From: Streptomyces sp. A2-16
GTDB taxonomy: Bacteria; Actinomycetota; Actinomycetes; Streptomycetales; Streptomycetaceae
Assembly (NCBI RefSeq): GCF_018128905.1
Contig: NZ_CP063808.1
Span: 1,178,001-1,242,000 of the forward strand
Length of the DNA stretch: 64,000 nt
Direction of reading: 5' to 3'
Shown: positions 1 to 9,465 of the stretch, piece by piece
Position numbering within the stretch: the stretch's first letter is position 1
How the letters are laid out: the number at the start of each line of letters is the position of its first letter
Notes under the pieces: model-generated
The model's input: only the letters and a program-made list of their open reading frames with translations
Database searches by the model: none
Told to the model about the DNA's origin: nothing
Position numbers and translations under genes: made by a program

Positions 1-103
1 CGTGCGCGACCTCCACCAGGGCGACTTCGACGCCGACGAGTCCGCGATCACCGTAGGCGTGGAGATGTTCACGGCCGCCGCACTGATCGACGCCGCGAAG
101 TGA
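1..103 (+). CDS. C-terminal fragment, possibly an M20-family amidohydrolase/peptidase
   Basis: Only the last 33 codons of a gene entering from the left are present, in the frame starting at base 2 and ending in TGA at 101-103. The residues HQGDFDADESAITVGVEM resemble the C-terminal histidine plus F-x-x-DE-x-A-x-x-x-G pattern of M20 amidohydrolases, where this segment supplies a metal ligand. That assignment is an inference from a short stretch. A strong hairpin follows the stop, so this gene ends its own transcription unit and is not co-transcribed with the nucleoside transporter. Confidence 0.45.
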   Translation, partial: VRDLHQGDFDADESAITVGVEMFTAAALIDAAK

Positions 104-107
104 GACG

Positions 108-129
108 AACGGCCCCTTCGGGGGCCGTT
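108..129 (+). terminator. Rho-independent-type hairpin after the first gene
   Basis: A perfect 9-bp stem (AACGGCCCC / GGGGCCGTT) closes a TTCG tetraloop five bases after the stop codon. There is no long T run, as is usual in Streptomyces. Confidence 0.85.
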
Positions 130-265
130 CCGCCGCCCGGCGCAACATGCTCGTAAGCCAATCGTGCACTCTTCGCAATCCTGGTGTGCGAGGCCGGAAG
201 ACCCTCAGTTCAGACGCTGTTTGCCTCGAATCGATAACGGCTTCGGAAGAGGTCTGTTTCCGACA

Positions 266-279
266 TCTACGCGCGTTAC
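266..279 (+). promoter_or_regulatory. Nucleoside-regulon operator copy 1 (half-degenerate), over a -10
   Basis: TCTACGCGCGTTAC matches 11 of 14 positions of the palindrome TCTACGCGCGTAGA found at four other nucleoside genes here. Its right half merges with TACGAT (277-282), a plausible -10 for the lipoprotein gene about 100 nt downstream. This is the weakest of the five copies. Confidence 0.55.
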
Positions 280-382
280 GATGCCGCGAAGCCGACGCCG
301 CAGGGGCGTCCGGGCCCGAGCACTGGCATGGTGCTCACATGAAGCGCCGACAAGGCGCTCAGGTCAGGTGAAGGAGCCTCCC

Positions 383-1441
383 GTGCGCCGGGTAGCCAAG
401 CTTTCCGCTGCGTGTATCGCCACCGCAGCTCTCGCACTGACTGCCACCGCTTGTGGCAGCACCTCCTCCGAGGACGACAGCTCTTCGTCCGCCTCCGCGG
501 GCAGCAGCAAGGGCGGCATCAAGATCGGTCTCGCCTACGACGTCGGCGGCCGCGGTGACCGCTCCTTCAACGACTCCGCCGCGCGCGGTGCCGACAAGGC
601 CCAGAAGGAGTTCGGCGGCTCCCTCAAGGAGCTGACCGCCAAGAGCTCCGACACCGAGGCCGACCGCGAGCAGCGCCTGACCGACCTCGCCGACGCGGGC
701 TACAACCCGATCGTCGCCGTCGGCTTCTCCTACGCCACCTCGGTCGACAAGGTCGCCGCCAAGTACCCGAAGGTCAGCTTCGGCCTCATCGACGCGGTCG
801 CGAAGGCCAAGAACGTCGACAGCATCACGTTCACCGAGGAGCAGGGTTCCTACCTGGCCGGTGTCGCCGCGGCGCTGAAGACCAAGAAGGACCACGTCGG
901 CTTCATCGGCGGCGTGGACACCCCGCTGATCAAGAAGTTCGAGGCGGGCTACGCCCAGGGCGTCAAGGACACCAACCCCAAGGTCAAGGTCGACGTCCAG
1001 TACCTGACCCATGGCTCGGACTTCTCCGGCTTCGCCGACCCCGCCAAGGGCAAGGAGGCCGCGTCCGGCATGCTCGACAACGGCGCCGACGTGATCTACG
1101 CCGCGGCCGGCTCCTCCGGCAACGGCTCGATCGAGGCCGTCTCCGGCGTCAAGGGTGCCTGGGCCATCGGCGTGGACTCGGACCAGTACAACATCCCGGG
1201 TCTGGCCAAGTTCAAGAACTCGATCCTGACCTCGATGGTCAAGAACGTCGACGTCGGCGTCTACGACTTCGTCAAGTCCGTCCACGAGGGCAAGCCGCTG
1301 ACCGGCAACCAGCTCTACTCGCTCGCCAAGGGCGGTGTCGGCCTGTCCACCAGCGGTGGCTTCATCGACGACATCCAGCCCAAGCTGGACGAGGCGAAGA
1401 AGAAGATCGTCGACGGCACCATCACGGTCAAGACCAGCTGA
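383..1441 (+). CDS. BMP-family nucleoside-binding lipoprotein of an ABC importer
   Basis: This 352-residue protein is the extracellular substrate-binding component of a BmpA/NupN-type nucleoside ABC importer. The GTG start at 383 is chosen because AAGGAG sits 6 nt upstream and the next residues form a lipoprotein signal peptide (RR at the N-terminus, hydrophobic core, cysteine near residue 22 in ATACG). A Ser/Gly linker follows, then the BMP fold with GLAYDVGGRGDRSFND near residue 50, typical of the family. Ligand preference (guanosine, adenosine, cytidine) cannot be read directly. The ATPase and permease genes follow after a strong terminator and their own promoter, so the binding protein can be made in excess. 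Confidence 0.9.
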   Translation: MRRVAKLSAACIATAALALTATACGSTSSEDDSSSSASAGSSKGGIKIGLAYDVGGRGDRSFNDSAARGADKAQKEFGGSLKELTAKSSDTEADREQRLTDLADAGYNPIVAVGFSYATSVDKVAAKYPKVSFGLIDAVAKAKNVDSITFTEEQGSYLAGVAAALKTKKDHVGFIGGVDTPLIKKFEAGYAQGVKDTNPKVKVDVQYLTHGSDFSGFADPAKGKEAASGMLDNGADVIYAAAGSSGNGSIEAVSGVKGAWAIGVDSDQYNIPGLAKFKNSILTSMVKNVDVGVYDFVKSVHEGKPLTGNQLYSLAKGGVGLSTSGGFIDDIQPKLDEAKKKIVDGTITVKTS

Positions 1442-1465
1442 CCTGACGGTTCCCGCCGGAACCCG

Positions 1466-1504
1466 GGCTCGACGAGGGGGCCTCGACAACCCCCTCGTCG
1501 AGCC
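1466..1504 (+). terminator. Strong hairpin between lipoprotein and ATPase genes
   Basis: A perfect 15-bp stem (GGCTCGACGAGGGGG with its complement at 1490-1504) around a 9-nt loop lies 25 nt after the lipoprotein stop. It separates the binding-protein gene from the ATPase-permease operon. Confidence 0.85.
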
Positions 1505-1520
1505 ATAACAATGTGCCAAC

Positions 1521-1534
1521 TCTACGCGTGTAGC
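1521..1534 (+). promoter_or_regulatory. Nucleoside-regulon operator copy 2, overlapping a -10
   Basis: TCTACGCGTGTAGC matches 12 of 14 positions of the shared palindrome and overlaps TAGCAT (1531-1536), a good -10 element. It lies about 75 nt before the ATPase coding region, so bound repressor would block the importer-cdd-deoA operon. Confidence 0.75.
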
Positions 1535-1608
1535 ATGGAGTTGCCGCGCTAGCGTCGCCGACGCCTGCCCTCCCCTACGCAGCCCCTTTTCCCCGAGGAG
1601 AGTGCGCC

Positions 1609-3213
1609 ATCAACGCGTCCAGCCCTCCCGCTGCCGTCGAACTGCGCGGCATCACCAAGCGATTCCCCGGCGTCGTCGCCAACAAGGACATCGACATCAC
1701 CGTCCGCACGGGCACCGTGCACGCCCTGTGCGGTGAGAACGGTGCCGGCAAGTCCACCCTGATGAAGATCCTCTACGGCATGCAGCAGCCGGACGAGGGC
1801 ACCATCACGGTCAACGGCGAGACGGTCACCTTCCACACTCCCGCCGACGCCATCGGCCGCGGCATCGGCATGGTGCACCAGCACTTCATGCTGGCCGACA
1901 ACCTCACCGTCCTGGAGAACGTCGTCCTGGGCGCGGAGAAGCTGTACGGCATCGGCGCCAAGGCCCGCGCGAAGATCAGGGAGATCTCCGACGCGTACAG
2001 CCTGAACGTCCGCCCCGACGTCCTCCTCGAGGAGCTCGGCGTCGCCGACCGCCAGCGCGTGGAGATCCTCAAGGTCCTCTACCGCGGCGCCAAGACCCTC
2101 ATCCTCGACGAGCCCACGGCCGTCCTCGTGCCGCAGGAGGTCGACGCCCTCTTCGACAACCTGCGCGACCTCAAGGCCGAGGGCCTCACCGTCATCTTCA
2201 TCTCGCACAAGCTCGGCGAAGTCCTGTCGGTGGCCGACGAGATCACCGTCATCCGCCGCGGTACCACCGTCGGCACCGTCGAGCCCGCCGGCACCACCTC
2301 CAAGCAGCTCGCCGAGCTGATGGTCGGCAGTGAACTGCCCACCCCGGAGACCGAGGAGTCCACGGTCACCGACGTGGCGCTGCTCAAGCTGGACGGCCTG
2401 CGCCTGGCCCAGACCGACCTCGACGGCGTCGAGCGGATCATCCTCGACGACATCTCCTTCACCATCCACAAGGGCGAGGTCCTCGGCATCGCCGGCGTGG
2501 AGGGCAACGGCCAGTCCGAACTGGTCGAGGCCATCATGGGCATCCGCACCCCCGACTCCGGCACGATCACCCTCGACGACACCGACATCTCCCACGCGCC
2601 CACCCGCCGCCGCCGCGAGGCCGGCGTCGGCTACATCCCCGAGGACCGCCACCGTCACGGCCTGCTCCTCGAGGCACCGCTGTGGGAGAACCGCATCCTC
2701 GGCCATGTCACCGAGCGGCCCAACTCCCGCGGCCAGCTGCTCGACATCAAGGCGTCCCGCACCGACACCGAGCGCATCATCCAGGCGTACGACGTCCGCA
2801 CCCCCGGCATCGACGTCACCGCGGGCTCCCTGTCCGGCGGCAACCAGCAGAAGCTGATCGTCGGCCGCGAGATGAGCCACTCGCCCAAGCTGCTCATCGC
2901 CGCCCACCCCACCCGCGGTGTGGACGTCGGCGCGCAGGCCGCGATCTGGGACCACATCCGCGAGGCCCGCCGCGAGGGCCTGGCCGTGCTGCTGATCTCC
3001 GCCGACCTGGACGAGCTCATCGGCCTGTCCGACACCCTGCGGGTGATGTACCGCGGCCGACTGGTCGCCGACGCCGACCCCGCCACCATCACCCCCGAGG
3101 AGCTGGGCTCCGCCATGACCGGCGCGGTCACCGGCCACCTGGAGCACGCAGAGGGCTCCACAGGGGACTCCGCAGCGGTCTCCGCCGAGGACGACGAGGA
3201 CGACGCCCGATGA
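1609..3213 (+). CDS. Nucleoside ABC importer, double ATPase subunit (RbsA/NupO type)
   Basis: This cytoplasmic ATPase has two fused nucleotide-binding domains. The first has the intact Walker A GENGAGKST and LILDEPTAVL Walker B. The second has the variant GVEGNGQSEL P-loop and the signature LSGGNQQK, the usual asymmetry in sugar and nucleoside importers of this type. The strand needed before the first Walker A (ELRGITKRFPGVVANKDID) is encoded upstream of the first in-frame GTG (1717). No ATG, GTG or TTG exists in this frame between the stop at 1531 and that GTG. The best-placed start is ATC at 1609, 8 nt after GAGGAG (1595-1600). The stop overlaps the next gene by 4 nt (ATGA), showing translational coupling. 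Confidence 0.88.
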   Translation: MNASSPPAAVELRGITKRFPGVVANKDIDITVRTGTVHALCGENGAGKSTLMKILYGMQQPDEGTITVNGETVTFHTPADAIGRGIGMVHQHFMLADNLTVLENVVLGAEKLYGIGAKARAKIREISDAYSLNVRPDVLLEELGVADRQRVEILKVLYRGAKTLILDEPTAVLVPQEVDALFDNLRDLKAEGLTVIFISHKLGEVLSVADEITVIRRGTTVGTVEPAGTTSKQLAELMVGSELPTPETEESTVTDVALLKLDGLRLAQTDLDGVERIILDDISFTIHKGEVLGIAGVEGNGQSELVEAIMGIRTPDSGTITLDDTDISHAPTRRRREAGVGYIPEDRHRHGLLLEAPLWENRILGHVTERPNSRGQLLDIKASRTDTERIIQAYDVRTPGIDVTAGSLSGGNQQKLIVGREMSHSPKLLIAAHPTRGVDVGAQAAIWDHIREARREGLAVLLISADLDELIGLSDTLRVMYRGRLVADADPATITPEELGSAMTGAVTGHLEHAEGSTGDSAAVSAEDDEDDAR

Positions 3214-4337
3214 ACAAGCTGACCCAACGCATCGACAAGGAGCGGCTGCTCCTCGCCATCGCGGCCCCGCTGCTCGCGGTCGTCGCCGCGCTCGTCGTCA
3301 CCACCCTGGTGATCCTCGCCACCGGCAAGAACCCGGGCGCCGCGTTCAGCGACATGCTGACCTACGGCTCCGCCAGCGACAGCCAGGTCTACATCCTCAA
3401 CAAGGCGACGACGTACTACCTGGCGGGCGTCTCGGTGGCCATCGGCTTCCGGATGAACCTGTTCAACATCGGCGTCGACGGCCAGTACCGCATCGCCGCG
3501 TTCTTCGCAGCCGTCCTCGGTGGCGCGCTGACCACGCCGGGCTGGATCTCCATCCCGCTGATCATCCTGTGCGCCATGGCCACCGGCGCCGTGTGGGCGG
3601 GCATCGCGGGCGTTCTGAAGGTGACCCGCGGCGTGAGCGAGGTCATCTCGACGATCATGCTCAACGCGATCGCCACCGCGATCATCGCCTACCTGCTCCA
3701 GCCCGGAAAGCTCGCCGAACTCCAGGCCGGCGGCACCGTCGTCTCGACCAGTCCGCTGCCGGAGTCGTCGTACTTCTTCCAGATCGACACCGGCGCGTCG
3801 GGCGAGCTGTGGGGCTTCATCGTCATCGCCGTGATCATCGGTATCGCGTACTGGTTCGTGCTCGGCCGCACCCGGTTCGGCTTCGACCTGCGCACCGTCG
3901 GACAGTCCGAGTCCGCGGCCTCCGCGAGCGGTGTCTCGGTGAAGAAGATGGTCGCCACCAGCATGCTGATCTCGGGCGCGGTGGCCGGCCTGATCGGCAT
4001 GCCGACCCTGCTGAACGACAGCCACCAGTTCAGCAACGACTTCCCCGTCGGCATCGGCTTCACCGGTATCGCCATCGCCCTGCTCGGCCGCAACAACCCG
4101 GTCGGCATCGCGCTGGGTGCCCTGCTGTGGGGCTTCCTGGAGCGCACCACCAACCACCTGGAGTTCGAGGGCTACGACAAGGAGATCCTCGGCGTGATCC
4201 AGGGCGTCATCGTCCTGTGCGTCGTCATCGCCTACGAGGTCGTACGACGCTACGGACTCAAGCGTCAGCAGCAGCGGGTCGGCGCCGAGCTCGCCGCCCA
4301 GGCCGCCACCCCGACCCAGAAGCAGGAGGTGGCGTGA
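3210..4337 (+). CDS. Nucleoside ABC importer permease 1 (BPD_transp_2 family)
   Basis: This 375-residue integral membrane protein is the first of two permeases that form the channel. It starts in an ATGA overlap with the ATPase stop. It has a cytoplasmic N-terminus (MNKLTQRIDKERLL), roughly 8-10 hydrophobic segments, and the conserved GFRMNLFNIGVDGQ segment characteristic of NupP/YufP-like permeases. The EVISTIMLNAIATAI stretch is also typical. Its stop overlaps the ATG of the second permease by one base. Confidence 0.92.
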   Translation: MNKLTQRIDKERLLLAIAAPLLAVVAALVVTTLVILATGKNPGAAFSDMLTYGSASDSQVYILNKATTYYLAGVSVAIGFRMNLFNIGVDGQYRIAAFFAAVLGGALTTPGWISIPLIILCAMATGAVWAGIAGVLKVTRGVSEVISTIMLNAIATAIIAYLLQPGKLAELQAGGTVVSTSPLPESSYFFQIDTGASGELWGFIVIAVIIGIAYWFVLGRTRFGFDLRTVGQSESAASASGVSVKKMVATSMLISGAVAGLIGMPTLLNDSHQFSNDFPVGIGFTGIAIALLGRNNPVGIALGALLWGFLERTTNHLEFEGYDKEILGVIQGVIVLCVVIAYEVVRRYGLKRQQQRVGAELAAQAATPTQKQEVA

Positions 4338-5620
4338 TGACTGCCACGATGACCGACACGCCGCCCCCCGCGGCCCCCAAGGCGGACACCGCCACCCGGT
4401 CGGGCCGCTCGCTCGGCCAGATCCTGATGATCGTCGCCGGTGCGCTGCTGCTCGTCGCCGCGGTCCGGGTCATCTCCGGCTCCGACCAGCTCACCTCCGA
4501 GGGCCAGGTCTCCGCGGCCCTCAGCCTCGCCGTGCCGATCGGTCTCGCCGGTCTCGCCGGTCTGTGGTCCGAGCGCTCCGGCGTGGTCAACATCGGCCTC
4601 GAAGGCATGATGATCCTCGGCACCTTCGGCGCCGGCTGGATCGGCTGGCAGTCCAGCCCCTGGCTCGGCCTGCTGTGCGGTGTCGGCTTCGGCGTCGTCG
4701 GCGGTCTGCTGCACGCGGTCGCGACCGTCACCTTCGGCGTCGACCACATCGTCTCCGGTGTGGCGATCAACCTTCTCGCGCTCGGCACCACGCAGTACCT
4801 CGCCAAGCTGTTCTTCGTGGACGGCAAGGCGGCGGAAGCGGGCGGCAACCCCAAGCAGTCCCCGCCCGTCGACTCGCTGCCCAACTTCGACGTACCGGGC
4901 CTGTCCAGCGGACTGCACTCCATCGAGAACCACCACTGGTTCCTGATCTCCGACATCGCCGGCATCCTCGGCGGCCTGGTCACCGACCTGTCCGTGGTGA
5001 CGGTCATCGCGGCCGTGCTGTTCGTCGGCAGCTGGTGGCTGTTGTGGCGCACCCCGTTCGGCCTGCGCCTGCGGTCCTGCGGCGAGAACCCGATCGCCGC
5101 GGAGTCCCTCGGCGTCAACGTCTACAAGTACAAGTACATGGCCGTGGCCGTCTCCGGCGGCCTCGCCGGCCTCGGCGGTGCCTTCCTGGCCCTGGTCACC
5201 TCGCACACGTACCTCGAAGGCCAGACCGGCGGACGCGGTTACATCGGTCTCGCCGCCATGATCTTCGGCAACTGGCGGCCCGGTGGCCTCGCCATGGGCG
5301 CGGGCCTGTTCGGCTACTCCGACGCGCTCCAGCTGCGCAACGGCGGCGAGACCGTCCACGCGCTGCTGCTCCTGCTGTTCGTGCTGCTCCTGGCGATGGC
5401 AGGCTGGAAGCTGTACAAGAAGGCGCACTGGCAGGGCGGCATCAGCCTCCTGGTGGCCGCGGGCGTCCTGGTCTGGTACCTGCTCACCGACGAGGTCCCG
5501 AGCGACTTCGTGGGCGCCACCCCGTACGTCGTCACCCTGCTGGTGCTGTCGCTGTCCGCGCAGCGCCTGCGGATGCCCAAGGCGGACGGCATGCGCTACC
5601 GGAAGGGCCAGGGCAAGTGA
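4337..5620 (+). CDS. Nucleoside ABC importer permease 2 (BPD_transp_2 family)
   Basis: This 427-residue membrane protein completes the permease heterodimer. AGGAGG (4324-4329) precedes the ATG at 4337. A Pro/Ala-rich cytoplasmic tail of about 30 residues is followed by multiple hydrophobic spans. The motif ERSGVVNIGLEGMMILG near residue 76 is diagnostic of NupQ/YufQ-type permeases. The C-terminus carries extra hydrophobic helices beyond the minimal family length. The stop overlaps the cytidine deaminase start (GTGA), so import is physically coupled to the first catabolic enzyme. Confidence 0.92.
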   Translation: MTATMTDTPPPAAPKADTATRSGRSLGQILMIVAGALLLVAAVRVISGSDQLTSEGQVSAALSLAVPIGLAGLAGLWSERSGVVNIGLEGMMILGTFGAGWIGWQSSPWLGLLCGVGFGVVGGLLHAVATVTFGVDHIVSGVAINLLALGTTQYLAKLFFVDGKAAEAGGNPKQSPPVDSLPNFDVPGLSSGLHSIENHHWFLISDIAGILGGLVTDLSVVTVIAAVLFVGSWWLLWRTPFGLRLRSCGENPIAAESLGVNVYKYKYMAVAVSGGLAGLGGAFLALVTSHTYLEGQTGGRGYIGLAAMIFGNWRPGGLAMGAGLFGYSDALQLRNGGETVHALLLLLFVLLLAMAGWKLYKKAHWQGGISLLVAAGVLVWYLLTDEVPSDFVGATPYVVTLLVLSLSAQRLRMPKADGMRYRKGQGK

Positions 5621-6018
5621 CCCCGCGGTCCGACGTCGACTGGGACGCCCTGCGCGAGCGGGCCCGGGACGCCATGTCCCGGGCGTACGCCCCGTACTCC
5701 GGCTACCCGGTCGGCGTCGCCGCCCTGGTCGACGACGGCCGCACCATCACCGGCTGCAACGTCGAGAACGCCTCCTACGGCCTCGGCCTGTGCGCCGAGT
5801 GCGGTCTGGTCGCGGAGCTGCACAACACGGGGGGCGGCCGGCTCACGCACTTCACCTGCGTGGACGGCCGGGGCGAGGTCCTCGTCCCCTGCGGCCGCTG
5901 CCGTCAGCTGCTCTACGAGTTCGGCGGCCCGGACCTGCTCCTGGAGACCCCGGCGGGCATCCTGCCGCTGTCCGAGATGCTCCCGCAGGCCTTCGGGCCC
6001 GAGCACCTCACCAAGTAA
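5617..6018 (+). CDS. cdd: Cytidine deaminase
   Basis: This 133-residue enzyme hydrolytically deaminates cytidine/deoxycytidine to uridine/deoxyuridine. It has the substrate and zinc motifs of the small homotetrameric class: NVENASYG for ribose binding, CAE with the catalytic Glu, and PCGRCRQ supplying two further zinc cysteines. GTG at 5617 overlaps the permease stop. Its product, deoxyuridine, is a substrate for the thymidine phosphorylase encoded 21 nt downstream. Confidence 0.95.
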   Translation: MTPRSDVDWDALRERARDAMSRAYAPYSGYPVGVAALVDDGRTITGCNVENASYGLGLCAECGLVAELHNTGGGRLTHFTCVDGRGEVLVPCGRCRQLLYEFGGPDLLLETPAGILPLSEMLPQAFGPEHLTK

Positions 6019-6039
6019 TTCCCGGAAGGAAAGCCCTGC

Positions 6040-7323
<1,284 letters not shown>

Positions 7324-7345
7324 CCAGGCATTTCCCCTTTCGGGT

Positions 7346-7379
7346 GAACGGGATCGGTGGACCGCCGCCGGTCCCGTTC
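7346..7379 (+). terminator. Hairpin after deoA
   Basis: GAACGGGATCGG pairs with CCGGTCCCGTTC (one G-U) around a 10-nt loop, 22 nt past the deoA stop, ending the nucleoside operon. Confidence 0.75.
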
Positions 7380-7418
7380 GGCATGCTGGGATCGGTGACG
7401 CAACCGAGGGAGACCGCC

Positions 7419-8003
7419 ATGAGCGCACTCACCGTGGGCCACGACCCCGAGCAGAGCTGGGACGACCTCGTCCGGTTCTGGGAGGAGATGGACTGGCCCG
7501 AGGGCAGCAAGGTGGAGATCATCGAGGGGATCATCACCGTGTCACCTGCTCCCGCACCCCGTCACAACGTGATCGCGGCCCGCATCCAGCGTCGCCTGTA
7601 CTCCGTGATCCCCGAAGACTGGGAGATCTTCCAGACACAGGCCATCGCCGTCCCCTCGCGGCTCGGCATGTTCATCCCGGACATCCTGGTCGCCCCGGTC
7701 CAGGAGTGCACCGAGGCGGACACCTATCTGCCGGGCGCCGTGGCCGAACTCGTCGTGGAGGTCACCTCCAGGAAGAACGCTCGCCACGACCGTGTGAGCA
7801 AGCCGGCCGCCTACGCATCCGCCGGCATCCCCCTCTATCTCCTCGTCGATCGCTGGGCGCCCGAAGGTCCCACCGCGACCCTCTACGGAGAGCCCCAGGG
7901 AGAGGTCTACCGGCCGCTGGCCGTCGCCAAGTTCGGTGAGCTGCTCACCATCCCGGCGCCGTTCGACCTTGTCATCGACACCGGCGAGTTCCCCGAGACG
8001 TGA
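7419..8003 (+). CDS. Uma2/DUF820-family protein (PD-(D/E)XK nuclease fold)
   Basis: This 194-residue cytoplasmic protein has the Uma2 architecture. It shows EIIEGIITVSPAP at residues 32-44, HNVIAARIQRRL, an acidic FIPDILVAP strand, and AELVVEVTSRKNARHD with the E-x-T/S...K pattern of PD-(D/E)XK enzymes. The ATG at 7419 is preferred over the in-frame ATG 36 nt upstream because GAGGGA lies 7 nt before it. Uma2 proteins are very abundant in Streptomyces and their biological role is unsettled. It is convergent with the AEC transporter, one base between stops. Confidence 0.85.
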   Translation: MSALTVGHDPEQSWDDLVRFWEEMDWPEGSKVEIIEGIITVSPAPAPRHNVIAARIQRRLYSVIPEDWEIFQTQAIAVPSRLGMFIPDILVAPVQECTEADTYLPGAVAELVVEVTSRKNARHDRVSKPAAYASAGIPLYLLVDRWAPEGPTATLYGEPQGEVYRPLAVAKFGELLTIPAPFDLVIDTGEFPET

Positions 8004-8004
8004 G

Positions 8005-8934
8005 TCACCCGAGCAGCGCCGCCACGACCACCAGCACCGGCACCGACAGCACCGTCGACACCAGGATCGAGTCGCGGGCCAGGCGTTCACCCACCCCGTA
8101 GGTCGACGCGTAGGTGTACAGGTTCTGGGCGGCCGGCAGGGCTGACGTCACCACCACGTCGAGGAGTTGGGCTCCGTGGAGGCCGAAGACGCCGGCCGCC
8201 AACACCCACGCCACCGCCGGCTGCCCCACCGACTTCAGCGCGACCGAGAGCAGGACGAGCTGCCGGTCCGGGCCCCGGCCGGGCATCGTGCTGCCGCACA
8301 GGGAGATGCCGAAGGCGAGGAGGACCGCCGGGACCGACATGCCGCCGATGAGGGTCAGGGGGTCCATCACGGGGGCCGGCACCTTCAGGCCCGCCGCCGA
8401 GACCGCGACCCCGGCCAGCGAGCCGACCGCGATCGGATTGCGCAGCGGGGTCAGCAGTCTCCGCCACAGCGGGCGCTTCTCGCCGGAGCCCGCGCCCGAC
8501 GCCAGGTCCAGGACCGTCAGCGCGACCGGGGTGACCCCCACCAACTGGAACAGCAGCACCGGCGCCACGAGCGAGGCGTCGCCCAGGACGTACACCGCGA
8601 TCGGGATGCCGAGGTTGCCGGAGTTGACGTAGGACGAGCACAGCGCGCCGATCGTCGTGCGGCCGACGCCCCAGCCCCGTACGACACCCACCGACACGAA
8701 GACGCCCGCCGCCGCTGCCGTGCTGAGCGCGGTCACCAGCAGGCGGCTGGAGAAGATCACCGACAGGTCGGCCCTGGCGAGCGTGGTGAACAGCAGGGCG
8801 GGGGAGGCGACATGGAAGGCGAGCTTGGTCAGGACCTCCCGGCCCTGGTCGCCGAGGTACCCGCGCAGGCCGATGAGACAGCCGACCCCGATCACCACCG
8901 CGATCACCGCGAAGCCGGTCAGCACTCCCTGCAC
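8005..8934 (-). CDS. AEC-family (auxin efflux carrier) transporter
   Basis: About 309 residues with roughly ten hydrophobic helices and the family hallmarks: VLTKLAFHVASPALLFTTL in the N-terminal half, and SSYVNSGNLGIPIAVYVLGD with the crossover Asn-Gly-Pro region. Substrates of AEC members include auxin in plants and dicarboxylates or other small acids in bacteria; none can be assigned here. The GTG at 8934 gives the usual family length and has GGGGAG close upstream. Earlier ATGs at 8967 and 9033 would only add a Pro-rich tail. Confidence 0.85.
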   Translation of the reverse strand: MQGVLTGFAVIAVVIGVGCLIGLRGYLGDQGREVLTKLAFHVASPALLFTTLARADLSVIFSSRLLVTALSTAAAAGVFVSVGVVRGWGVGRTTIGALCSSYVNSGNLGIPIAVYVLGDASLVAPVLLFQLVGVTPVALTVLDLASGAGSGEKRPLWRRLLTPLRNPIAVGSLAGVAVSAAGLKVPAPVMDPLTLIGGMSVPAVLLAFGISLCGSTMPGRGPDRQLVLLSVALKSVGQPAVAWVLAAGVFGLHGAQLLDVVVTSALPAAQNLYTYASTYGVGERLARDSILVSTVLSVPVLVVVAALLG

Positions 8935-9120
8935 GGGCACTCCCCGAGGGTGAGGAGGGCGTGACATATCCGGGGAGGTGCTGATGGGTGGCGCATACAG
9001 GTAACCCTCGGGGGAAGGCGGCCCGCAGGTCAACGTGATTCTGTCCGCGCCGAGACAGCTGTCCTCGCGCCGGGGCCGATGAGTTGTGCCCGCCCGCCAG
9101 GTCTACCGATCGTGGACGCC

Positions 9121-9465
9121 ATGACACCCGCTGTACTCGTGCTGGCCGGCCCCGTCACCCGGGACGAGGTGACGGGGCTGGGCGACGAGGTGCGGGCGCT
9201 GCTGCGGACGACCCGGGCCGGGGTCGTGGTGTGCGATGTCGCCGGGCTCGGGCCGCCGGGGCTCGGCACCGTCGACCTGCTCGCCCGGCTCCAGCTCGCG
9301 GCCCGGCGGGCCGGGGGCCGGATCAGGCTGCGCGACCCCGACCCCGCGCTATACGCCCTCCTTGACCTCGTCGGCCTCCGCTTCGAGGTGGAGGGGCAGA
9401 CCGAACAGGGGGAACCAGCGCTGGGTGTCGAGGAAGAAGTGGAACCCGGTGAGCCGGCCGTCTGA
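9121..9465 (+). CDS. Small STAS-domain-like protein
   Basis: This 114-residue protein has the alternating strand-helix pattern of a STAS domain (anti-sigma-factor antagonist or lipid-transfer MlaB type): PAVLVLAGPVTRDEV, GVVVCDVAGLGPPGLGTVDLLARLQLAARRAGG, then ALYALLDLVGL. The acidic C-terminal 30 residues look non-domain. The gene runs convergently into the sigma-factor gene, with about 117 bp of antisense overlap. ATG at 9121 gives the complete domain; an in-frame ATG at 9079 would add 14 unlikely residues. Confidence 0.65.
   Translation: MTPAVLVLAGPVTRDEVTGLGDEVRALLRTTRAGVVVCDVAGLGPPGLGTVDLLARLQLAARRAGGRIRLRDPDPALYALLDLVGLRFEVEGQTEQGEPALGVEEEVEPGEPAV

Noticed and set aside
164..382. An in-frame extension of the BMP lipoprotein gene starting at 164
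   Set aside because: It would place 73 Arg-rich residues before the signal peptide; AAGGAG before GTG 383 and the lipobox fit the later start, and the operator lies in this stretch.
1602..1604. GTG at 1602 as start of the ABC ATPase
   Set aside because: It is out of frame with the ATPase. Using it would require a frameshift before residue 36, for which there is no evidence.
2655..4157. Long open frames antisense to the nucleoside permease genes, and similar ones across the window
   Set aside because: They are typical high-GC shadows: repetitive Arg/Gly/Asp/Val composition, no ribosome sites, no domains, and they oppose clear conserved genes.
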